This document shows positions 1 to 6,318 of a stretch of 8,170 nucleotides of DNA, piece by piece. The stretch is from contig JAKRSE010000324.1 in NCBI GenBank assembly GCA_022402505.1, forward strand, positions 1 through 8,170, in the 5' to 3' direction. Position numbers and translations under genes: made by a program. The notes beneath the pieces were generated by a model that did not search any database, was not told the origin of the DNA, and saw only the letters and a list, made by a program, of their open reading frames with translations. Source of the DNA: Fimbriimonadaceae bacterium (GTDB lineage: Bacteria; Armatimonadota; Fimbriimonadia; Fimbriimonadales; Fimbriimonadaceae). The first letter of the stretch is position 1; each line of letters opens with the position of its first letter.

Positions 1-443
1 ATCGGCCCGTCGGTCTTCCAGCCGTCGGCGGTGATCGTGGAGGTCCGTTCGAAGACAGCCGTCGCTCCGTCCAGCTTCAGCCGGAGCCCAGGCGAGGCTT
101 CCAGCGCTCCGATCCTTGGAGTCCAGACCGCCTGGGACGCGGTGGCCGAAGCATCGCCGAAGGAGCCGGTCATCCCGGTGAGCAGAAACGCCTGGGCTCC
201 GGAGCCCGCCGACACCGCCTCGGCCCGCATCTCCGCCGTCAGCCGCCCGTCCTGGTAGGAGGCGATCCGGAGGTCAGACCCGTTCAAGACCGCCTCCGCC
301 GCCCCCACCCGGAGCCGCCCGGCATAGGGGTTCCAGCCGGCAAGCCAGATCGCCGGATAGGCCGCCGCCCCCGCCGTCAGCAGGAGCAGGAGCCAGGCCC
401 GGGCTTCGGCCCCCCGGGATTCAGGAGAGCGGAACGGAGACAT
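1..443 (-). CDS. LptC-like lipopolysaccharide-export periplasmic protein (partial, C-terminus off left edge)
   Basis: The 147 visible codons begin MSPFRSPESRGAEARAW, followed by one hydrophobic anchor (about residues 17-35, LLLLLTAGAAAYPAIWL), then a soluble part rich in alternating beta strands. The segment LRIASYQDGRLTAEMRAEAV and the later TSTITADGWKTDG fit the LptC/OstA-like pattern of a single-pass anchor followed by a beta-jellyroll that hands lipopolysaccharide from LptBFG to LptA. The start is well fixed: an in-frame TGA lies at 450-452, two codons before the ATG at 441-443, and no other early start codon precedes the anchor. No Shine-Dalgarno sequence is visible; the gene begins 23 nt inside the upstream lipoprotein gene, which suggests translational coupling. 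LptC is about 190 residues in E. coli, so a good part of the protein is visible. The family call rests on architecture and a few motifs; a generic membrane-anchored beta protein is the alternative. If the call is right, lptA or lptB may follow beyond the left edge. Confidence 0.6.
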   Translation of the reverse strand, partial: MSPFRSPESRGAEARAWLLLLLTAGAAAYPAIWLAGWNPYAGRLRVGAAEAVLNGSDLRIASYQDGRLTAEMRAEAVSAGSGAQAFLLTGMTGSFGDASATASQAVWTPRIGALEASPGLRLKLDGATAVFERTSTITADGWKTDGP

Positions 444-1290
444 CGACGATCAGGGAGGGGTCCGTCACCGTCACCGGAGCCGAGCCGGACCGGCTCCCGG
501 AGACGGCGTGGATCGTGTAGGTCCCCGCCGCCAGCCACATCCGGAAGCCGCCGGTCGCGTCGGCCGTGGCCCGCCGGATCACGGTCGTGCCGATCCTCGC
601 CTCCAGCTGGGCTCCCCCGCCAGACGGACCCACGGTCCCGTTCAGGCTGTAGGGCGGAGGCGGAGGGGTCGTGCTGCCGACCGGAGTGAGGAGGACGTCG
701 CCCACTTCCACGACTCCCGAAACGGCTGTGGACGGCGGGCTGAAGAATCCGTCGAAGAACCCCATCGCCGAAGCCGAGCCTTGGAGTCCGAGAAACACGG
801 TCGGGAAGTCGGAGCTGTAGGCGACGTTCATCAGGCTGAATCGGCCGGTGGCGTCGCTGACGGCGGTCCGCCCCGCCAGCCGGACGACTGCGCCCGCCAC
901 TCCGCCGCCTCCGGTGGAGAGGGCCCGGCCGGAAACGGTCACCGTCTGCGGACCCAGATAGAGGTCTCCCAGGTCGCGCGACGACGTGGCCGGGGCGAAG
1001 GTGAAGGTCGCCACCGCCGGAACACCCGAGACCGTCGCCGAGACCGTCGCCTCGTCCGCACCGGAAGGCACGTCCAGGCTGAATCCGCCGTCGATGAGGT
1101 TGGAGGTGGTCGAAGCGTCTCCGGACCGAACCGTCGCCGCGGGATTCGGCGGCGCACCGTTCACGATCCAGACCACGCGGCCGAAGAGACTGACCGTATC
1201 CGGAGCGGGGCCGCCTCCTCCGCCTCCGCCGCACGCCAGGACGAGGAGCAGAATCGGGGCCGCAGCCCAGAAGAGCGACGGCCGCTTCAA
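421..1290 (-). CDS. Surface lipoprotein with three beta-sandwich (carboxypeptidase-regulatory-like) repeats
   Basis: This is a 289-residue protein with a lipoprotein signal: basic MKRP, hydrophobic core, and lipobox LVLAC with Cys20 as the lipidated residue. A run of seven glycines (21-27) acts as a flexible tether. Three similar domains follow, at about 32-113, 116-203 and 214-287, the last preceded by a five-proline linker (209-213). Each carries the pattern G-x-V ... TSDATGRFSL or ATGGFRMWLAAGTYTI, typical of carboxypeptidase-regulatory or transthyretin-like folds used for adhesion or scaffolding. No catalytic motif is seen. The start is TTG (1288-1290), which overlaps the TGA of the upstream gene as TTGA and is served by a GGAGG six bases upstream. 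Its 3' end overlaps the LptC-like gene by 23 nt. I infer a tether or binding role at the outer membrane; the ligand cannot be guessed. Confidence 0.82.
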   Translation of the reverse strand: MKRPSLFWAAAPILLLVLACGGGGGGGPAPDTVSLFGRVVWIVNGAPPNPAATVRSGDASTTSNLIDGGFSLDVPSGADEATVSATVSGVPAVATFTFAPATSSRDLGDLYLGPQTVTVSGRALSTGGGGVAGAVVRLAGRTAVSDATGRFSLMNVAYSSDFPTVFLGLQGSASAMGFFDGFFSPPSTAVSGVVEVGDVLLTPVGSTTPPPPPYSLNGTVGPSGGGAQLEARIGTTVIRRATADATGGFRMWLAAGTYTIHAVSGSRSGSAPVTVTDPSLIVDVSVPLS

Positions 1291-3995
1291 CGGACCCCTC
1301 CGATCATGACCTCGACCTCGTGGGTGGAGGCGGCGGCGCGGAAGGAGGCGAAGAACCTCGGGCCGATCCAGCCGCCCCGGCGGTTCAGGCGGTCGGTGTA
1401 GTAGGCGCGGATTCCGGGGTCGGTGGCTGAGGCCTCAATCCGGTAAGTCTGTCCGGGAATCAGGCCCTCGAAGGTGACCCGGAACCGGTTGGTCTGGCGC
1501 GAGGATCGAACGTCGCGGGACATCCGGCTCGGACCGAGCACGACCGTCTGCATCCCGCCCATCGAGGGAGGCAGGGGCGAATCGAGGGCCGGGTCGAGCC
1601 GGTCGCTCGCGTCGGTCCGGACCCGCATCTCCACGCTGGATCGGAGGCCCCGTGGGCTCACGAGGCGCAGATCGACTCCCCGCTCCGGCTCCTGCACGCC
1701 GCCGCTCCCCGGGCCGATGACGGTCCGCCGAGGGGCCGCCGAAGAAGTCCCGGGCAGCGTCGCCAGAATCGCCCCCTCCGATCGCAGGACGTTCACGAAG
1801 AGAGCCTCGCCGGAGGCGAAGCCGGTCTCGGGCTGGTAGGTGCCGACATCCGGGTTCGCCGGGTCGCGCTCGAACCGGAAGAAGGTCGGCCCCAGAATCG
1901 TGCCTCTGGCTTCGGTCAGGGTGCTGAGGGCTTCGGCCGCAGAGGCGACCGCAACCCTCGCATCCGGAACCCCGCCGGACTCGGGAAGCCGAACCGCGTT
2001 CCAGCCGGGAGTCAGCGCCAGAGAAACGGCCGTGTCGGCTAGACGCCTGCCGAAGATCGCCGCCGGAGTCGTGACGGTCGGCCGGTGGAAGAATCCACCT
2101 CCCTGCACCAGGTCACGGCGTCGATCAGCCTGATCCCACCGCCCGGTGACGGCGTTCCAATGGGCGATCAGGAGGTTTCCGCCCGACGCTCCCAGGAGCG
2201 CTTCAGCATCGCCACGGGCCGGCTCCACGGGGACTCCCGAGAGCGAGAGTCCCGGGGATCGGGCCAGGTTGAAGGTCTGCCAGGCGGAGGCCGGCTGAAG
2301 GTCCATGCCGAAGGCGCCCCAGCCCTTGTTCACCCTGCCCGTCAGGACGGTCTGGACCGGCGACACGTCGATCCGGCGGAGGGTGATGTCCAGCGGCTGG
2401 GCCCGGTCGAACGAGCTGTCGGAGATGTTCAGCCCGAACGCCATCAGGTTGGTGGGAATCGAGGTCCGCGATCCCCCCGTCCACCGGACATCCAGAGAGT
2501 AGCTGCCGTTGGGGAAGCCCGTCAGGGTGCCGTAGAGGTTGTTGGGAGTCGGCGCCTGGCCCGTCGAGACCGCACCGGCAGGCACCGAGGCGCGCACCAT
2601 GCGGCCCTGGAACGGGATCTCCACTCGGGATCGGAAGATGCGTCCGTCGAAGGTGGATCGGGCGAAGTTCGGCGCGACCGAGCCGAAGCCGCCCGCCACG
2701 TCGATCACATCGTCCTGGCCCGCTGCGAAGAACCGCAGGGCATCCGGGCGCCAGTAGACCGGATGGGTGCGCCCGGAGAGCAGAACCTCGCTGCCCCCCG
2801 CCTCGCGCCTGACGGCATGGAGGAGAAAGCCGAAGACCCCGAAATCGCTGCTCCCTGCTCCGGCTTGAAGCGGGATCACCTCCAGGGCGGTCTTGGTCCC
2901 CGGAGAGAGGTCGCGGTGAAGGATCGCCTGCCGCCGCACCCACTCGGCGAAGGAGAGCCCCTCAACCGTCCCCGTCCCCCCGACCAGGGCGTTCAGCACC
3001 GTCTGGCCGAGATCGACCAAGGCGGTCTCGGTGGCGTAGAGGGCCGGGTTCAGGTTGCGGCGGCGGTTGAATTCGGCCAGGAAGCCGGGATGCTCGGCCG
3101 CCACCTTGGCCCAGGCCGTTCCCGCCATCCGGTAGCGAAGCAGGAACGGTCCACCCGTCGAGCCGCCCACCGGGAGCGGCAGATTCAGCAGATTCGGCGC
3201 GATGAACGGCTCGGCGCCCAGGCCAGGCTGGTTCGACCAGTCATAGCCGGCCGAAATGTCGTAAAGGGCGTCCAGAACCTGCTCGATCTCGGCCGAAGTC
3301 GGACTGCCCGGGATCGTTCCGGGAGTCCGCGCCACCGACATCACCGCCGCCCGGACCATGCCCTCGGTCCAGGATTCGGCAAAGGAGGGGTTGTCGGCAA
3401 GGTAGGCCAGCAACAGGGTGTGGATGAAGTTGATGGAAGCGGCGGTCGGGCTGGAATAGACCGGGAAGCGGATTTCCGGCCCGCCGACGGCGTTCGGAAT
3501 GTAGACCCCGCCGGCCACCGCCTGGGTGTCCGGGATGTCGGCGTCGTAGTTCCGAATCCGAACCGTTCCGCCGGTCTTCGGAGAGCCGAACACGGCGTTC
3601 AACGTGGATCGGGCGGCCGTGAAGGTCCCTTCCAGATGGGCGCGGTACTCGGCCGGAAAGGCCCGATTCCCGGCCGTCTCGAAGGCGAGGGTCAGGTCAC
3701 CCGCTTCCCGGCCCCGAGACCGAACCGTCGGCAGTGGCGAGCCATTGCGGGTCAGGAAGAGCCGCATCGGCTGGCTGTAGACGACCCGAACGCCGAGCTT
3801 CCGGCGGACGCCCAGGGTGAGCCGGGCCGAGGTCGAGCCGAACCGCCGGGCCAGCGAGTCGATCTCCGCATCCGAAGGTGAGACCGATCTCCCCCTCACG
3901 TCCAGGGTGAGATCGGCCGCGCCCGCCGTCCCGGCGATCCCGCACAGGCCTGCTGCCAGAGCCGCGAGGCGGCCCGTCCTTGCCTTCCAGTTCAT
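1287..3995 (-). CDS. Large secreted protein with a degenerate metallopeptidase-like domain and C-terminal beta modules
   Basis: This 902-residue protein begins with a Sec signal peptide (basic MNWKARTGR, hydrophobic stretch to about residue 24, likely cleaved after AGTAGA, residue 26). I do not recognise a named family. Residues about 113-225 have the layout of a gluzincin peptidase: helix with AARSTLNAVFG, strand GTVRIRNYDADI, an edge segment AVAGGVYIPN...EIRFPVY, helix INFIHTLLLAYL, then ESWTEGMVRAAV resembling the W-x-x-EG glutamate helix. The HExxH motif is absent (H192-T-L-L-L196), so catalysis is unlikely. Helical sequence continues to about 360. Residues about 455-560 look like beta sandwich. 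Residues 661-745 contain a GWN...GTYQ...GEALFVNV module common in secreted bacterial proteins, and 773-902 is a further beta domain. Start is ATG with a weak AGGA at 3998-4001. The gene lies 24 nt after one lipoprotein gene and overlaps the next by 4 nt. I infer a non-enzymatic cell-surface or periplasmic binding role. Confidence 0.8.
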   Translation of the reverse strand: MNWKARTGRLAALAAGLCGIAGTAGAADLTLDVRGRSVSPSDAEIDSLARRFGSTSARLTLGVRRKLGVRVVYSQPMRLFLTRNGSPLPTVRSRGREAGDLTLAFETAGNRAFPAEYRAHLEGTFTAARSTLNAVFGSPKTGGTVRIRNYDADIPDTQAVAGGVYIPNAVGGPEIRFPVYSSPTAASINFIHTLLLAYLADNPSFAESWTEGMVRAAVMSVARTPGTIPGSPTSAEIEQVLDALYDISAGYDWSNQPGLGAEPFIAPNLLNLPLPVGGSTGGPFLLRYRMAGTAWAKVAAEHPGFLAEFNRRRNLNPALYATETALVDLGQTVLNALVGGTGTVEGLSFAEWVRRQAILHRDLSPGTKTALEVIPLQAGAGSSDFGVFGFLLHAVRREAGGSEVLLSGRTHPVYWRPDALRFFAAGQDDVIDVAGGFGSVAPNFARSTFDGRIFRSRVEIPFQGRMVRASVPAGAVSTGQAPTPNNLYGTLTGFPNGSYSLDVRWTGGSRTSIPTNLMAFGLNISDSSFDRAQPLDITLRRIDVSPVQTVLTGRVNKGWGAFGMDLQPASAWQTFNLARSPGLSLSGVPVEPARGDAEALLGASGGNLLIAHWNAVTGRWDQADRRRDLVQGGGFFHRPTVTTPAAIFGRRLADTAVSLALTPGWNAVRLPESGGVPDARVAVASAAEALSTLTEARGTILGPTFFRFERDPANPDVGTYQPETGFASGEALFVNVLRSEGAILATLPGTSSAAPRRTVIGPGSGGVQEPERGVDLRLVSPRGLRSSVEMRVRTDASDRLDPALDSPLPPSMGGMQTVVLGPSRMSRDVRSSRQTNRFRVTFEGLIPGQTYRIEASATDPGIRAYYTDRLNRRGGWIGPRFFASFRAAASTHEVEVMIGGVR
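1297..1301 (-). promoter_or_regulatory. Shine-Dalgarno site that fixes the TTG start of the 289-residue lipoprotein
   Basis: On the minus strand GGAGG lies six bases (GGTCCG) upstream of the TTG at 1288-1290. It sits within the last codons of the upstream 902-residue gene. Ideal spacing supports TTG as the true start even though it is a rare start codon, and the resulting product has a correctly placed lipoprotein signal. Confidence 0.7.
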
Positions 3996-4019
3996 CGTCC
4001 TACACGGGGCGACGGATCG

Positions 4020-5342
4020 TCAGGGGGTGAATGATCGGAGGTCGCTCAAGGTTCGGCTGTCCGTGCCATTCGCCAGTCCCAGAACCATCACATAGTGGGT
4101 CCGGGTTCGATCCAGCGCCGGACCAGTGTAGTTGGTCGAAAGGCCGGTCACTCGGGACGACGTCCAGAGGGCATCCACATTCACGGTCGGGAATCGGTCG
4201 AAGAGGAAGACGACATACTCATCCGCCCCCGAGCCCGCCGTCCAGCGGAAGGTCGGGAAGCTGCCCGCCGTGGGGGCGAGGGTGTCCAGACGGCCCAGGG
4301 TCTCGGCCGTGACCAGCGCGCTCAAGGGAGATTCCGAAGCGGCCGGGAACTGGTCGAAGTTCGAACCCAGGGTCGTCACCCCGTAGCGGTAGAAGCTGAA
4401 GGGGTTCAGGCCGAGGTCCTGGAAGTAGGCGCTGAGCATGTCCACGTTCAGCTCCAGGCCGTTCACCGCGCCCGAGGTTCCGGTTCCACGATAGATCCCC
4501 CAGCCGTAGTGGTCGGAGAACCGAACCTCATCCCAGGTCAGGTTCGCCTCGATGGCGAGGTCGCTGCGCAGGGCTCGAGAGGAGGCGAGAGGGATGGTGG
4601 AGGCCCGCTCGCCGGGGAAGGCACGAGCCTTGGCCCAGTCGATGCCGGATCGGTCGGCACGGCCGGGATAGACGCTCACCCAGGTGACGACACCCAGACC
4701 CGTCGGAGCGGGCAGGCTGGGAAAGCCGCCGTTGCTCAGGACGAAGTTCACCGTCGCCGCACCGCTGGGCCGCACGGTGATGTTGTCGAAATCGGCCCGG
4801 TAGCCCGCCGCCATTGCGCGGACTTCGTAGGTCAGGGGAGCGGGCAGGTCGCGCAGCTCGAATTCGCCGTCCTTGTCGGTGTAGCCTCGCGCCGCCGCTC
4901 CAGCTCCGCTGTAGGCGAAGACGGGCACGCCGCTGAGCAGAAAGCCGTCGCGATCACGGACCGTGCCTCGCAGAACGCCCAGGTTCCCCTGAGCCGCCAC
5001 GACGATCACGCCATTGCTCCGCTGGGAATCCGGATTGAGAACCGCCATCGTCCGGCCCTTGTAGAGCACGCCGTTCTGGGTCGCCTCCGCCGTGATCAGC
5101 CGGACGCCGGAATTCACTCCGGTCAGCTGATAGGTTCCGGCCGCGCTGGTGACGGTGGATCGCTCGCCGACCTTGACCGTGGCCCCCCGCACGGGCTGAG
5201 AATTGAGGTCAAGCACCTGGCCGGTCAGCGATGCCGTCGGCGGCCCCACCGGATCGCCGATGGAATCCACGGCCGTACAGCCGGCCAAAGCCAGAGCGCA
5301 GCCCGCCAAGACGAGGGGCGACAGAGCCGAAGAGCGGATCAT
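4020..5342 (-). CDS. Surface lipoprotein with two carboxypeptidase-regulatory-like domains and fibronectin-like C-terminus
   Basis: This is a 440-residue lipoprotein. Two possible lipoboxes occur in tandem, LVLAGC (Cys15) and LALAGC (Cys22); Cys22 gives the more usual hydrophobic length and is preferred. Domain 1 (about 37-115) begins ASLTGQVLDLNSQPVRGATV and contains TSAAGTYQLTGV; domain 2 (about 123-202) begins GVLRGTVRDRDGFLLSGVPV and contains YTDKDGEFELRDLPAP. Both show the carboxypeptidase-regulatory-like (CarboxypepD_reg) signature. Residues about 212-345 (with LTWDEVRFSDHYGWGIYRGT) and 350-440 (with FRWTAGSGADEYVVFLFD) look like fibronectin type III-like beta sandwiches. No enzyme motif is seen. 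The ATG at 5340-5342 has no clear Shine-Dalgarno sequence but places the signal peptide correctly. It is followed after 24 nt by the 902-residue secreted protein, with which it probably works. I infer anchoring or binding at the outer membrane surface. Confidence 0.85.
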   Translation of the reverse strand: MIRSSALSPLVLAGCALALAGCTAVDSIGDPVGPPTASLTGQVLDLNSQPVRGATVKVGERSTVTSAAGTYQLTGVNSGVRLITAEATQNGVLYKGRTMAVLNPDSQRSNGVIVVAAQGNLGVLRGTVRDRDGFLLSGVPVFAYSGAGAAARGYTDKDGEFELRDLPAPLTYEVRAMAAGYRADFDNITVRPSGAATVNFVLSNGGFPSLPAPTGLGVVTWVSVYPGRADRSGIDWAKARAFPGERASTIPLASSRALRSDLAIEANLTWDEVRFSDHYGWGIYRGTGTSGAVNGLELNVDMLSAYFQDLGLNPFSFYRYGVTTLGSNFDQFPAASESPLSALVTAETLGRLDTLAPTAGSFPTFRWTAGSGADEYVVFLFDRFPTVNVDALWTSSRVTGLSTNYTGPALDRTRTHYVMVLGLANGTDSRTLSDLRSFTP

Positions 5343-5396
5343 CGCTGACCATGACGCGCCGACGGCCTTCGGGTTTCATCCGGGCCGGGAACGAGG
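5343..5396 (-). other. Short spacer between pseudopilin extension and 440-residue lipoprotein gene
   Basis: This 54-bp stretch separates the TGA at 5397-5399 from the lipoprotein ATG. I see no good -10 box, no ribosome site and no stem followed by a T tract, so it looks like an intra-operon spacer. If the TAG at 5529-5531 really ends the pseudopilin, the gap would instead be 186 bp. Confidence 0.4.
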
Positions 5397-5528
5397 TCAA
5401 TCGGTCGTGACCCAGAACAGATGATTGGCCGCCGACGCCACCTGATCCGGACTGAAGAATCGCGGCGCAAGGAACGGCCGGTCGCCCTTCCAGCCCGGAG
5501 CGCTCTGGGGATGCGGCGTGAACGGACC
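5397..5528 (-). other. In-frame coding-like extension of the pseudopilin downstream of a TAG codon
   Basis: Directly after the TAG at 5529-5531 the same frame stays open for 43 codons, starting GPFTPHPQ and ending ANHLFWVTTD before TGA (5397-5399). Third positions are about 77 percent G or C (33 of 43), like the real genes here, and the residue make-up (W, F, P, D rich) looks like folded protein. The segment has no start codon suitable for a separate gene. The simplest reading is the true C-terminus of the pseudopilin, cut off by a single base change (CAG to TAG), a sequencing error, or read through. Chance open frame is possible, because 43 codons is not long at this GC content. Confidence 0.5.
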
Positions 5529-6212
5529 CTAATTCGTCCGCCGATCCCGCAGCCATTTGGCTGAGGTGTCCAGGAAGAGGCGGTTTCGGCCGCCGGCGAA
5601 GGGGGTCTTGCCCCTCAGGTTCGCGGGGACCGAAGGGATCGTCGCCGGGAAGTAGGGGTTCACCGCCAGCTCGACGTCGCTCGGGCTCTCCGGCCGGCCG
5701 ATGATCGGGCTGTTCGCCTCCTGCAGGTCAAGCACCGACTGGTCCGGCGTCTTGCCCCAAAGGTTGTCGATCGGCACAGGATCGGAGATCTGGTCGAATC
5801 GCCACATCCAGTAGTTCGCCGAATCTCGCCCGTCGAACTGTTCCACCCGCACCTCCGAACCGAACCGGGCCCGGGCGCCGGGGGAGGACCAGATCGCGGC
5901 GGACTTGAGGTACGGGCCGAGGACCGGAATCGCCCAGCCGGCTCGGGGATCGCTGGGAGGCCAGCCTGTCCAGGGTCGGTAGCCGCCGGGCAGGGCCGTC
6001 TTCAGGTCTCGACGATCCGGAAGGCGGTCGTCCCAGTCGGCCAGATAGAGCTGGACCCCCATGCCGACCTGCCGAAGATGCGACAGGCACCGGATCTGCT
6101 CCGCCTTCTCTTTGGCCCGAGCAAAGACGGGAAAGAGGATCGCCGCGAGGATCGCGATGATGGCGATCACCACCAGCAGCTCGATCAACGTGAACCCGTT
6201 CCGACGAAACAC
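5529..6212 (-). CDS. Type II secretion / type IV pilin-like pseudopilin (prepilin N-terminal cleavage motif)
   Basis: Reading from GTG at 6210-6212 gives 227 residues. A short basic leader MFRRNG is followed by the prepilin peptidase motif: cleavage between Gly6 and Phe7, with Glu11 as the conserved glutamate at +5 of the mature protein, then the hydrophobic helix LLVVIAIIAILAAILFPVFA. The mature domain has EKAEQIRCLSHLRQVGMGVQ and LYLADWDDRLP, typical of Armatimonadota and Planctomycetota G-like pseudopilins. LFLDTSAKWL (212-221) corresponds to the usual FADGHVKWL end motif, with the GH pair replaced. It is expected to be processed by a prepilin peptidase and to sit in a pseudopilus or on the cell surface. 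An ATG at 6303-6305 is also in frame but would give a 37-residue leader and overlap the divergent gene's start. The frame stops at TAG and continues coding-like beyond it. It heads the minus-strand gene run. Confidence 0.88.
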   Translation of the reverse strand: MFRRNGFTLIELLVVIAIIAILAAILFPVFARAKEKAEQIRCLSHLRQVGMGVQLYLADWDDRLPDRRDLKTALPGGYRPWTGWPPSDPRAGWAIPVLGPYLKSAAIWSSPGARARFGSEVRVEQFDGRDSANYWMWRFDQISDPVPIDNLWGKTPDQSVLDLQEANSPIIGRPESPSDVELAVNPYFPATIPSVPANLRGKTPFAGGRNRLFLDTSAKWLRDRRTN

Positions 6213-6318
6213 CACCTCTGAACTACGCCCCCCGCCGCCGCACCATCGGGACCGCCCGAACCGGAATCCAGGATCGGCGTAAGGAGTCTTCAGCGGATTC
6301 GGCATGATGAAGGAATCG
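6213..6318. promoter_or_regulatory. Divergent intergenic region, presumed promoters for both gene sets
   Basis: This is the only non-coding space of note. It separates the minus-strand pseudopilin run from the plus-strand CPBP gene, so promoters in both directions should lie here or just inside the genes. I cannot point to clear -35/-10 boxes; it is rich in C and G runs (6227-6242). AAGGAG at 6281-6286 lies 17 nt before the ATG at 6304, too far for a standard ribosome site. AGAGG (minus strand, 6215-6219) lies two bases from the pseudopilin GTG, closer than usual. Confidence 0.4.
6310..6314 (+). promoter_or_regulatory. Possible Shine-Dalgarno site supporting the ATG at 6319 for the CPBP protein
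   Basis: AAGGA lies four bases upstream of the third in-frame ATG (6319-6321). The two earlier ATGs at 6304 and 6307 have no complementary sequence at normal distance. This favours a protein beginning MTERDLGS rather than MMKESMTE. The difference is only five residues. Confidence 0.45.

Noticed and set aside
1210..1230. Short G-rich (minus strand) repeat resembling a microsatellite or G-quadruplex
   Set aside because: It simply encodes the seven-glycine linker after the lipidated cysteine; a structural role cannot be supported from sequence alone.
508..1401. 297-residue plus-strand frame and the 285-residue minus-strand frame at 377-1234
   Set aside because: Both are Arg-rich shadows of the 289-residue lipoprotein; the poly-Arg starts come from the other frames of the poly-Gly codons.
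2085..3881. 598-residue open frame on the plus strand, opposite the large secreted protein
   Set aside because: It is extremely rich in Arg, Gly, Pro and Glu with no hydrophobic core or domain pattern. It is the kind of long antisense frame that high third-position GC produces; the minus-strand frame has a signal peptide and coherent domains.
4095..5348. 417-residue open frame on the plus strand opposite the 440-residue lipoprotein
   Set aside because: Arg/Gly/His/Ala-rich low-order translation with no recognisable motif; the opposite strand encodes clear lipobox and carboxypeptidase-regulatory-like domains.
5395..5412. Inverted repeat GGTCA/TGACC and a TTGACC box near the end of the pseudopilin extension
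   Set aside because: Only five paired bases with an eight-base loop, no T tract for a terminator and no matching -10 box for a promoter; expected by chance.
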